6,659 nt of DNA from Oscillospiraceae bacterium (GCA_009782665.1 WRIP01000072.1:1-6659), one strand, 5' to 3'. Shown: positions 1-5,877, numbered from the stretch's first letter. Translations and numbers: made by a program. Notes: a model not told the origin generated them from the sequence alone.

Positions 1-3000
1 GTTTTTGACTTGTTACACTGTTGCGACCACCTATGGTTATGCGTCCTTCTGCTAGTCCTGACTTACTCTTTGCTGCACGGAGCAAAGCATGAACATCAAG
101 CGGAGTGTTGCTTATGAATGCGGTGCAACTGCCTCTTGGTACCGATATTGATATATCTTGGAACAAGGGACGGGTTTCACCATTCTGGAACTTCATATTA
201 TATACTGAAGTAACGTTGTTGAACTTGATGTAATCCCGATTGGGATAGTTGAACATATTATTGTTCGAATAGTTGAAGTTAGCTTCAGCTAAGATAGTTT
301 CAGCCTGTAATCGATAAACGGTATTATCCATATCGCTAAAATCATCTTCGTAATATGATATATATCTCGGTTCGGTATATTCACCTATCTCTGGCTCGGG
401 TGCGATAGATATTTCAGCTGTAAATTCATCTGTAACCGTAGCGTCATCGATGTTTTGCGGAGTGAACTCAAAACTATCCAACACATCTACCGATTGCACA
501 AGACTCTCAATAGTCGTTTCTGCAGTATCGTGTTGTTGTGGTTCATCGCTGACATAGTCATCTACAGTTTCTAGCGGTGTATCGTCGACAATCGGTCTAT
601 CAATGTTTTCGCTCAAACTGCCAAATATTGGCATATGAAAATCCGGAGTAATAGTTAGCTGTTCAGGTATCTCATACACTTGAAATGCATTGTTTGACTC
701 TTTATCTTCTTTATCCGTTACATCGACCGGCGGTTGTTGGTATTCATTCTGAGTCGGATAAGGTTGTTCAGTTGCTTCTGCAAGTGACAGAACCGCTTGT
801 ATATCAACGGCGAATCTATCGCTCGCACTGCTACCGACCGACTCGCTTGCTGTTTCGAGCGGAGGTTCAGCATAATATGTCTGTGGTTCCGGTAGTTGAA
901 GATCACCTACTGAAGCTACATCAAACTCAGAGGGTTCTGGTATTATGTCAGAAGTCAACACTGACGGGACGGAATACTCAAAACCCGCAAAAGTCTGTGG
1001 TTGTATTTCGGGTAGTAGCGGTTCAACCTCAACTCTATTTTCAGGTTGTTTATCAATGATTGCAGGAGTATATGTATATCCTCCAAAGTCTGATGGTTGA
1101 ACTAGTTGTTCAGGTTGGTCAGGTATGACAGCAAAACCATCCGGAAGTTTCTCAACCATTAGTTCGCTTGGAGTTTCTAACCCAATAGATGGTTGCCCAT
1201 ATCCAAATTCAGTTGGTATATCAACTGGTACGGTCCTCTCTAGCGAGTACTCGTCGTATACCGGTTGAGCAACAGGTTCAACCTCTAACACTCCCTCAGA
1301 ATGCTCATATGGGTACTGAGGTGTATATGTGAATCCGTCGAAACTAGATGGTTGTACTGTTGTTTCTGGCAGTTCAGGTAGGATAGTCGCTGAACTGTCT
1401 GGCAGTTGTTCTTGCGTTAGTTCCCTTATAGTCTCCTGCCCGAAAAACATTTGCTCAGATTTGTATTCAGTTTGTGTTTCTTCAGGCTCTGTCCTCTCAA
1501 ACGTGAAATCTTCCTGTACTGGTTGACCTACTGGATACTGTACTTCAGGTAACGGGAAAACTGCTGCTTCATCAACCCTGTCAACCATTTGGGGTTCAAA
1601 TGACAGGTTCAGCGAAGACACAAAATCGCTTGCTACCTGACTGACCGAACCTTCTATATTTCGTGGTTCGGTTATTCTCGGCGAGTTTGCTTCTCTCAAC
1701 TCATTCGCTTCGCTCAGTTCCGGCTGCGTATACTCAATTTGGTCAACGGTAAACGGTACATTTTGACCTGTTATCATTTCAGGTTTGATATCGGCGATAG
1801 GAGGAGATAAAGACTCTAAAAACCGAGTAATACTACCGGTATCGTTCTCCATTGGTTGCCAGGCTAACGGACGAATCTCTTCCCGAAGGTCCGCATGGAC
1901 AGTTGGGTCCTCTACAACCGTTTGGGATGCTGTAGGTAACTCAAAACCGGTCGACTTAGTAGTATCCGACCTGTCGTTTCCAAAGAATACATCTAGATCA
2001 CTTGCTGAAACAGGTCCCGGAATTTGCGGTTGTAGATCATTGCGAATAGGTTCAGTCGGCTGCTCGAGAACTGTGGACGATATATCCTCCGGCTCAATAT
2101 CTAACATATCAGCCTGCTGGCTGAAAGACCGGGGTTGTTTCTCAGAAGATATTGTCTCGGGCTGTAGAATACCGGGATATGAACTGCTTGGAGCGGTAGT
2201 TTCTGGTTTGTTTTGTAATTCAGGATAGGTACCGATAATCTCATTATCTTTAGCATCAGAGATATTTGAATTCTGAGTAAGCGAAGTATATGAGTACGGC
2301 ATTTTAACGGCTGGTTTCACTTCCGGTATCGGATAGGTCGGAGGTTCAACTGCCTTTTCTTGGGATGAATCTGAATCTATCTGTGACAGTTTTAAATCAC
2401 CTGTCGCCGTTTCTGTCGGTTGCAGTTTTAAAGCAGTGGGTTGTACAGTTATATCCGGGGCAAAAAACGATTGTTCAAGCTGAGACATTGACCTATCTAT
2501 ATTACTCTCAGGTGTCATCGGAGGAGCGGCAGGGACTGTCGTCTGCTCTACCGGTTGGGGGGTCGAAGGTTGAGGTATATGGCTCGGTGCAAAATGCGGC
2601 TGAGACGGTTGAGCTTCCGATTGTGGGTAGCTCGTAGGAGTAGGTATCTCTGCCCCCGGTGTAGTAGATTGGTACTCCGAAGGGGTATACATCGGGATAC
2701 TAGTGGCAGGTATATCGGATATACTATCCTGTATTTGTTCATCATCGACCAACTCAAACGAAAAGCGGTGATTTTCAGGTTCGTATGCCCTTTCTATAAT
2801 CCTTTCGGGTTGCTGTTGTTGGAAATACTGACCGCTAGCTATGAATCTATCGGGATATGTTGTTTGAACCACCGGAGCACTCGGTAACTCTATAGATGGT
2901 GGCTGAGGCGGTACGAAGTCGGTTTGCTCAGGATATATATATGCACTTTGAGTTGATTCGGGGAAGGTATTAGTGACAGGCTTAGGTTGTACTATCTGAG

Positions 3001-3898
3001 GTTGAGATGGTTGTTCAGGTTGGTAATACTCTGTTTGTCTTTCTGTTTGAGTGCTGTCATATGATGTTCTGCTAGCAGGACCTGCAGCTGTCGGTCCTAT
3101 CTGCGGTGGGGTGATCCCCAAGCGGTTCTGCACATCAAGCGGTGTAGTTACTGTACTCTGATTCGGAGTACTCACCTGTGAGGTTACGGTAGCAATTGGT
3201 TCAACCGGTGATACAGTAGACCAGATATCAGAAGACGGGTGCCGTAGCTGAGGCGACCGTTCAACATACTGAGGTGGAACACCTACTGATGGAAGTTGCG
3301 GTTGAGTTGGTGGTTGATAGGTAGGCGAATATATAGGGTACTCACTACGTTGCGGAGTGGGTACTGCCGGGGGAGCTACCGAGACAGGTGCATAGTATCC
3401 TCCAGCATCAGTGGTGCGGTTTTGTTCGATCTCAGGACGGGCAGCATGAGATATATCGGTATGGGCAGTCGGGGATTGTGGTATACTGGCCGCTCCAGTA
3501 GGAGTAGTTGAATGCGGGTCATATGATGATACTGCGGAAGAAGGTGGTTGAAATGAAGCTGGAATAGCTTCATTTCTGACGATACTTGAGTATCTGTCAT
3601 CAGTGTTTCCGATGGCATCTTCTGGTTTTGGTTCGACTATTGGAGAAGAAGTAGGCTGTACAGTATTGACTGTTGGGTAAGGATTTATTGGCAGCTGAGG
3701 AAATACAGGTATAGACGAGGAAATACTGCCAGCTTTTAGTGCAGCTACCTCTTCTTCTAGACTACTGATATATGATTCTAAGTCCTCTACCGAACCGAAC
3801 AAATCGCTTCGATATGGGCTTTGGGGTAACGGATTACTCGCAGAGTTATCTGTGTTTCCCGTCGTATGATTAATTGTGATGTTATTGTCTGCGGACAC
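1..3898 (-). CDS. Giant Pro/Gln-rich protein ending in a degenerate ABC-ATPase-like domain (3' end beyond window)
   Basis: I translated the minus strand codon by codon from GTG at 3898 to position 2 and found 1299 codons without a stop, so the gene is intact here and continues past the left edge. The start is GTG (MSADNN...), chosen because GGAAAGAGG lies 9 nt upstream; the upstream codons in this frame offer only a TTG inside the leader. Order of parts: Asn/Thr/Ser-rich leader (1-30), three-heptad coiled coil (about 33-56), Pro/Gln/Glu/Ser/Thr/Tyr-rich low-complexity chain (57 to about 1200), then an ABC-ATPase-like beginning (about 1222-1299) whose Walker A loop is abolished. The only Cys is C1258, and there are only two Trp (W226, W680). 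No signal peptide or membrane span is visible, so it is probably cytoplasmic. It follows the 80-residue membrane protein by 31 nt, probably in one operon. Known: ABC domains power or regulate transport or mechanical work. Inferred: a non-hydrolysing or asymmetric ABC partner on a flexible tether. No family name is recognised for the whole protein. Confidence 0.9.
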   Translation of the reverse strand, partial: MSADNNITINHTTGNTDNSASNPLPQSPYRSDLFGSVEDLESYISSLEEEVAALKAGSISSSIPVFPQLPINPYPTVNTVQPTSSPIVEPKPEDAIGNTDDRYSSIVRNEAIPASFQPPSSAVSSYDPHSTTPTGAASIPQSPTAHTDISHAARPEIEQNRTTDAGGYYAPVSVAPPAVPTPQRSEYPIYSPTYQPPTQPQLPSVGVPPQYVERSPQLRHPSSDIWSTVSPVEPIATVTSQVSTPNQSTVTTPLDVQNRLGITPPQIGPTAAGPASRTSYDSTQTERQTEYYQPEQPSQPQIVQPKPVTNTFPESTQSAYIYPEQTDFVPPQPPSIELPSAPVVQTTYPDRFIASGQYFQQQQPERIIERAYEPENHRFSFELVDDEQIQDSISDIPATSIPMYTPSEYQSTTPGAEIPTPTSYPQSEAQPSQPHFAPSHIPQPSTPQPVEQTTVPAAPPMTPESNIDRSMSQLEQSFFAPDITVQPTALKLQPTETATGDLKLSQIDSDSSQEKAVEPPTYPIPEVKPAVKMPYSYTSLTQNSNISDAKDNEIIGTYPELQNKPETTAPSSSYPGILQPETISSEKQPRSFSQQADMLDIEPEDISSTVLEQPTEPIRNDLQPQIPGPVSASDLDVFFGNDRSDTTKSTGFELPTASQTVVEDPTVHADLREEIRPLAWQPMENDTGSITRFLESLSPPIADIKPEMITGQNVPFTVDQIEYTQPELSEANELREANSPRITEPRNIEGSVSQVASDFVSSLNLSFEPQMVDRVDEAAVFPLPEVQYPVGQPVQEDFTFERTEPEETQTEYKSEQMFFGQETIRELTQEQLPDSSATILPELPETTVQPSSFDGFTYTPQYPYEHSEGVLEVEPVAQPVYDEYSLERTVPVDIPTEFGYGQPSIGLETPSELMVEKLPDGFAVIPDQPEQLVQPSDFGGYTYTPAIIDKQPENRVEVEPLLPEIQPQTFAGFEYSVPSVLTSDIIPEPSEFDVASVGDLQLPEPQTYYAEPPLETASESVGSSASDRFAVDIQAVLSLAEATEQPYPTQNEYQQPPVDVTDKEDKESNNAFQVYEIPEQLTITPDFHMPIFGSLSENIDRPIVDDTPLETVDDYVSDEPQQHDTAETTIESLVQSVDVLDSFEFTPQNIDDATVTDEFTAEISIAPEPEIGEYTEPRYISYYEDDFSDMDNTVYRLQAETILAEANFNYSNNNMFNYPNRDYIKFNNVTSVYNMKFQNGETRPLFQDISISVPRGSCTAFISNTPLDVHALLRAAKSKSGLAEGRITIGGRNSVTSQK
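2..235 (-). other. N-terminal part of an ABC-ATPase-like domain with destroyed Walker A (residues 1222-1299)
   Basis: The stretch starts YIKFNNVTSVYN, the usual first strand and A-loop of ABC ATPases, with Y1233 in the A-loop position. LFQDISISVPRGS then matches the familiar 'ilkdisf-vpkGe' strand-turn, and EGRITIGGR at 1284-1292 matches the 'sG-I-i-G' strand after the Walker A helix. The distance from the strand before Walker A to that strand equals the ABC consensus without gaps. At the Walker A position, G-P-N-G-S-G-K-S-T of a typical ABC protein is replaced by SNTPLDVHA (S1263 to A1271). All three glycines, the phosphate-binding Lys and the Mg-ligand Ser/Thr are lost, while the following LLR of the helix is kept. 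Q-loop, signature and Walker B lie outside the window. Confidence 0.7.
962..1021 (-). repeat. Partial third repeat unit (residues 960-979)
   Basis: The segment PEIQPQTFAGFEYSVP matches only the tail of the unit, namely the QPS-F-G-(F/Y)-TYTP part. A weaker echo, LETASE followed by DRFAV, near residue 1014 resembles LETPSE...DGFAV in unit B. These may be decayed remains of a third copy. Confidence 0.45.
1022..1276 (-). repeat. Tandem repeat unit B in the giant protein (residues 875-959)
   Basis: This is the second copy of the 86-residue unit, one residue shorter because of a single gap after the LPD..A.I step. The best-preserved stretch is VQPSDFGGYTYTP, against VQPSSFDGFTYTP in unit A. It follows unit A directly with no spacer. 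Confidence 0.75.
1277..1534 (-). repeat. Tandem repeat unit A in the giant protein (residues 789-874)
   Basis: Unit A begins PVGQPVQEDFTFERT and aligns along its length with the next unit, which begins PVAQPVYDEYSLERT. Shared landmarks in the same order are PV-Q-PV, ERT, a TE(Y/F) step, G-x-E-T, EL, LPD, VQPS-F-G-(F/Y)-TYTP and VEVE/LEVE. The unit length is 86 residues (258 nt). Identity is moderate, so the duplication is old or has diverged fast. Confidence 0.75.
3731..3802 (-). other. Short coiled-coil segment in the giant protein (residues 33-56)
   Basis: Hydrophobic residues V37, L40, I44, L47, V51 and L54 fall at strict 3-4 spacing (a/d heptad positions) in an otherwise acidic stretch that includes E48-E49-E50. 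Three heptads suffice for weak oligomerisation or for docking to a partner helix. It is the only clear helix near the N-terminus, before the proline-rich chain begins. Confidence 0.6.
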
Positions 3899-3907
3899 CC
3901 TCAAACA

Positions 3908-3916
3908 CCTCTTTCC
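3908..3916 (-). promoter_or_regulatory. Ribosome binding site deciding the GTG start of the giant gene
   Basis: Read on the minus strand, GGAAAGAGG is followed by 9 nt and then GTG at 3898. No ATG start with a comparable site exists nearby in this frame, so this site is the main argument for the GTG start. Confidence 0.7.
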
Positions 3917-3929
3917 TTTATATATCCGG

Positions 3930-4172
3930 CTATGAAAAAGAAATTTCGATAGGTTGCCCTGCATTCTGCAGTGCAACAATCGAAATAAGGATAATCACAG
4001 CTATAACGATAATCGTTACAATCCCAATCGACACGACAACACGTCCTAGTGTGTTTTTATCTCTGATGGGATCGAATCTGTCATCTATACTGTAACCGCG
4101 CTTAACTCGCTCATCTGCAAGTTTCTTTTTCATCTGTTCGAGAAGCTCATCATCGTTAACTCTTTCGTCCAT
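3930..4172 (-). CDS. Small single-span membrane protein (80 aa)
   Basis: The 80-residue product has a charged N-terminal half (residues 1-44, with a likely amphipathic helix around DDELLEQMKKKLADERVKRG) and one strong hydrophobic segment at about 45-68, rich in Val and Ile. It ends with a short polar tail (QNAGQPIEISFS). There is no signal peptidase site. Arg and Lys before the span favour N-terminus inside and tail outside. The ATG at 4172 is preceded by AGAGAGG at 9-nt spacing. It is the first gene of the leftward unit; its stop lies 31 nt before the start of the giant gene, so co-transcription is likely. The function is not recognised. A membrane anchor or small subunit for the ABC-like giant protein is plausible, inferred from position alone. 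Confidence 0.85.
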   Translation of the reverse strand: MDERVNDDELLEQMKKKLADERVKRGYSIDDRFDPIRDKNTLGRVVVSIGIVTIIVIAVIILISIVALQNAGQPIEISFS

Positions 4173-4181
4173 AAATACATA

Positions 4182-4188
4182 CCTCTCT
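4182..4188 (-). promoter_or_regulatory. Ribosome binding site of the 80-aa membrane protein
   Basis: AGAGAGG on the minus strand lies 9 nt before the ATG at 4172. With transcription starting about 7 nt after the -10 element, the leader would be only about 17 nt and would begin at or next to this site. Confidence 0.6.
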
Positions 4189-4195
4189 TAGTCGT

Positions 4196-4225
4196 ATTAT
4201 ATCATAGTAAACATCCTTTTGTACA
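4196..4225 (-). promoter_or_regulatory. Extended -10 promoter of the leftward operon
   Basis: On the minus strand TGATATAAT (4204 to 4196) is a perfect extended -10 element (TGn plus TATAAT). A weak -35 candidate TGTACA lies at 4225-4220 with an 18-bp spacer. The expected start near 4189 gives a very short leader to the ATG at 4172. The strong extended -10 compensates for the poor -35. Confidence 0.65.
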
Positions 4226-4475
4226 CAACAGCACCGAACCAACAACTTATGCAGTGATCGCATAAAACAGTGATAATGAATTGACTATATACCCATTATG
4301 CTAAAAACTCAAAGAGAGTTTAACACACTTTCTGTCAGAACCTCCAAACAGAAGTATTAAACCTATCATAAAGATATTACAACGAGAAAAGACCTGACAG
4401 AATCATTTAACTTTTGTATATGTATTATCAGGCATTCTACCGAAACAATACCTTCCTCTGCGATAGGAAAAGAAG
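4226..4475. other. Divergent intergenic region without a recognisable gene
   Basis: No start codon here has both a ribosome binding site and a plausible reading frame. The region is AT-rich and holds short symmetric elements: a direct repeat CAGTGAT (4252-4258 and 4268-4274), ATAATG/CATTAT (4273-4278 and 4294-4299), a small hairpin AAACTC-AAAGA-GAGTTT (4305-4321), and a 9-bp inverted pair TTCTGTCAG (4330-4338) and CTGACAGAA (4394-4402). These could be regulator binding sites for the two divergent promoters. None matches an operator I can name. Confidence 0.4.
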
Positions 4476-4507
4476 TTGACGTTATTAGAGTTATTTGATA
4501 CTATAAT
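4476..4507 (+). promoter_or_regulatory. Promoter of the zinc-ribbon/DUF4190-like gene
   Basis: TTGACG (4476-4481), a 17-bp spacer and TACTAT (4499-4504) preceded by TGA give a good extended -10 promoter. A perfect TATAAT at 4502-4507 overlaps it but would need a 20-bp spacer. Start of transcription is expected around 4511, leaving a leader of about 36 nt. Confidence 0.6.
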
Positions 4508-4516
4508 TATCAAATA
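4492..4516. promoter_or_regulatory. Candidate operator: perfect 9-bp inverted repeat over the -10 region
   Basis: TATTTGATA (4492-4500) and TATCAAATA (4508-4516) are exact reverse complements separated by 7 nt, covering the whole -10 region and the expected start point. This placement is typical of a dimeric repressor site that blocks RNA polymerase. The motif is not one I can assign to a named regulator family. Confidence 0.55.
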
Positions 4517-4546
4517 GTGTACATTTACAGTCTTAAGGAGGCTATC

Positions 4547-5122
4547 ATGAAAATTTGTCCTTATTGTTCAACACAAAATCCGGATGATTCGGTATTCTGT
4601 TTATCTTGCGGGCAGAATATGAGTGTCGCACCAGCACCAGCTCCAGCTCCGGTTGCTCCTGAGCCAACAGCATATCAACCACAACAACCACCGGCACAAA
4701 CCTATGTTCAACCACCACAGGCTCCTCCCAGTGGTTTTACAGCACCTCCACAGCAGTATGCTCCCCCAACATATCAAGCTCCTGTACAACCTTATCAAGG
4801 AGCGGGACCAGGAGCAGCTGCAGCGAAGCCGCCAAAAACCGGTAACGCTTCCAAGAACTGGGCCGGAATTCTGGGTATGATACTCGGTATTCTTTCTCTG
4901 GTGCTTTGCTGTATCCCTTATCTTTCACCCTTCTTTGCCGTAGGTGGATTAATCTTCAGCATTATGGGTCTTAAGAGTCAGCAGAGAGGTATGTCAATTG
5001 CAGGTCTAATCACTTCGATACTCGGAACGATTATCGCCATTGCCTATATAATCATCATTGCTACAGCACTTACAATGCCTGCATGGCTCGATGAATACGT
5101 TAATTTCAACTACAGCTTCTAA
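4547..5122 (+). CDS. Zinc-ribbon, proline-rich, DUF4190-like membrane protein (191 aa)
   Basis: The start is the ATG at 4547, with AAGGAGG ending 5 nt upstream. A GTG 30 nt earlier is in frame but would put the ribosome binding site inside the gene. Residues 1-24 form a zinc ribbon with C4-x2-C7 and C18-x2-C21. Residues 28-100 are a Pro/Gln/Ala/Tyr-rich linker with an APAPAPAP run. Residues 105-175 match the DUF4190 pattern: a Gly/Leu-rich hydrophobic hairpin (about 105-141), the short polar turn GLKSQQRG, then a second glycine-punctuated span (about 150-175). A 15-residue aromatic tail (WLDEYVNFNYSF) follows. The protein is probably anchored in the cytoplasmic membrane with the zinc ribbon inside. 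The family's function is unknown. Its promoter is covered by a palindrome, so it is probably regulated. The zinc-ribbon spacing equals that of the gene at 5878. Confidence 0.9.
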   Translation: MKICPYCSTQNPDDSVFCLSCGQNMSVAPAPAPAPVAPEPTAYQPQQPPAQTYVQPPQAPPSGFTAPPQQYAPPTYQAPVQPYQGAGPGAAAAKPPKTGNASKNWAGILGMILGILSLVLCCIPYLSPFFAVGGLIFSIMGLKSQQRGMSIAGLITSILGTIIAIAYIIIIATALTMPAWLDEYVNFNYSF

Positions 5123-5215
5123 GTGATTTCGGCAAGACAGGTTTTCTTGTTGGATCGTCGCATCCAGCCCGGAAATCAGGCATTGAGGTTACATAGAATT
5201 ATTCGTCTATTGATG

Positions 5216-5242
5216 TTGAAATATCTTTACTGATGCTATGTT
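5216..5242 (+). promoter_or_regulatory. Possible promoter of the DUF2752-like gene
   Basis: TTGAAA (5216-5221) and TATGTT (5237-5242) preceded by TGC form an extended -10 candidate with a short 15-bp spacer. TATGT-TT-ACATA (5237-5248) is a small palindrome on the -10 element. The 182-nt gap after the previous gene also supports separate transcription, and no convincing terminator was found in it. Confidence 0.35.
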
Positions 5243-5304
5243 TACATAAATATCGACAATTCCGGTGATCATTACTTACCGAAGCACTTGTAAGGATTAA
5301 CTGA

Positions 5305-5742
5305 GTGAAGATGATTAAGGTTTTTTTAGACAACATGAAACGCGCAGCTCCTAAAAGCTACGCGTTTCTTCTCTTGATTCCTTCTCTAGTCATTGTTGCC
5401 TTCTCTATCTCATATATCTATTTTCGGCAATCTCTCGTCCAACTACCCGACTGTCTTATCTGGCAGATAACCGGATATCCCTGTCCCTCCTGTGGGATTA
5501 CCCGTTCGATACGTGCACTGATTAACTTCAAGTTCGTTAACTCCTTCATACTGCATCCCTTACCTTTTCTTGTCTGTATATTCCTGTTTTCTGTCTGGGT
5601 TAACGCCTTTATCAATGTCACACTGCGAAAAAGGGATAAGCCATTCCCTGTACCACTTATCTGGTACTTTACGATACTCTCTATTGTAATACTGTCATGG
5701 CTGAACAAAATATTTGAAATACTGCCACTCAGAATGATATAA
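5305..5742 (+). CDS. DUF2752-like membrane protein (145 aa)
   Basis: The start is GTG at 5305, because TAAGGA (5291-5296) lies 8 nt upstream; the alternative ATG at 5311 would be 14 nt away. The hallmark of the DUF2752 family is visible: ITGYPCPSCGITRSIRAL (residues 55-72), with C60 and C63 in a CPxCG loop followed by Thr-Arg, and then HPLP at 84-87. Three hydrophobic segments are seen at about 19-40, 82-104 and 118-138, with the CPxCG loop between the first and second. The length of 145 is usual for these small integral membrane proteins. The family's biochemical role is not established, and the paired cysteines may bind metal or be redox-active. It lies between two zinc-ribbon membrane protein genes, but the gaps of 182 and 135 nt suggest separate transcripts. 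Confidence 0.88.
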   Translation: MKMIKVFLDNMKRAAPKSYAFLLLIPSLVIVAFSISYIYFRQSLVQLPDCLIWQITGYPCPSCGITRSIRALINFKFVNSFILHPLPFLVCIFLFSVWVNAFINVTLRKRDKPFPVPLIWYFTILSIVILSWLNKIFEILPLRMI

Positions 5743-5776
5743 GGGTGGGTTCGCTGGATGGATTTCGGTGCTTATC

Positions 5777-5805
5777 TTTACAAAACAACCATATTGCTCT
5801 ACTAT
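5777..5805 (+). promoter_or_regulatory. Promoter candidate of the second zinc-ribbon gene
   Basis: TTTACA (5777-5782), a 17-bp spacer and TACTAT (5800-5805) form a sigma-A-type promoter with the same -10 hexamer as the promoter at 4499. Transcription would start near 5812, giving a leader of about 66 nt before the ATG at 5878. Confidence 0.45.
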
Positions 5806-5823
5806 ATCTATAGACAATATGGT
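5788..5823. promoter_or_regulatory. Inverted repeat bracketing the -10 region
   Basis: ACCATATTG (5788-5796) and CAATATGGT (5815-5823) are perfect reverse complements with an 18-nt centre that itself contains CTATA-TC-TATAG. The left arm lies in the promoter spacer and the right arm just after the expected start. No T-run follows on the plus strand, so it does not look like a terminator. It could be a repressor site. Confidence 0.5.
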
Positions 5824-5877
5824 GTTGCTTGGTATTGGCACCAGTGCTCTTACTAATAGATTCTTGGAGGTAAATCG

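Larger units (their letters stand above)
236..3730 (-). other. Long Pro/Gln/Glu/Ser/Thr-rich, cysteine-free, probably disordered region (residues 57-1221)
   Basis: Pro, Gln, Glu, Ser, Thr and Tyr dominate, Lys is scarce, Cys is absent and Trp occurs only twice. Short motifs of the kind Y-x-P, Q-P, P-E-Q-P and P-P-Q recur without a fixed period. Its first half is richer in Pro/Gln/Tyr and its second half more acidic, with an 86-residue tandem duplication at residues 789-959. The last 40 or so residues before the ABC-like domain are Asp-, Asn- and Tyr-rich and may form a helix (around VYRLQAETILAEA). Because the frame stays open for more than 1100 codons of biased composition, this is a maintained coding region and not noncoding DNA. 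Confidence 0.8.

Noticed and set aside
92..3142. Identical 11-nt word ACATCAAGCGG at 92-102 and 3132-3142, both encoding TPLDV in the giant gene
   Set aside because: The flanking residues do not align (one copy replaces the Walker A loop, the other is in the proline-rich chain), and an 11-nt match within one biased gene is likely chance.
685..3511. Several plus-strand open frames of 65-147 codons within 685-3511
   Set aside because: They lie antisense to the continuous 1299-codon minus-strand gene, lack ribosome binding sites and have Cys/Ser/Arg-rich compositions expected from the complement of Pro/Gln/Glu codons.
2548..3618. Minus-strand open frames at 2548-2757 and 3376-3618
   Set aside because: They are in other frames of the giant gene on the same strand, without ribosome binding sites, and have no recognisable domain.
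4281..4302. TTGACT at 4281 with TATGCT at 4297 as a further rightward promoter
   Set aside because: The spacer would be only 10 bp, and no -10-like hexamer is found at 16-18 bp.
4601..4928. Open frames on both strands over the proline-rich linker of the 4547 gene
   Set aside because: They are low-complexity shadows (His/Gln-rich or Trp/Leu-rich) of the Pro/Gln/Ala codons; the zinc ribbon and DUF4190-like frame is clearly the real one.
5133..5149. Hairpin CAAGA/TCTTG after the 4547 gene as a terminator
   Set aside because: The stem is only 5 bp, AT-rich, and no run of T follows, so it does not qualify as an intrinsic terminator.
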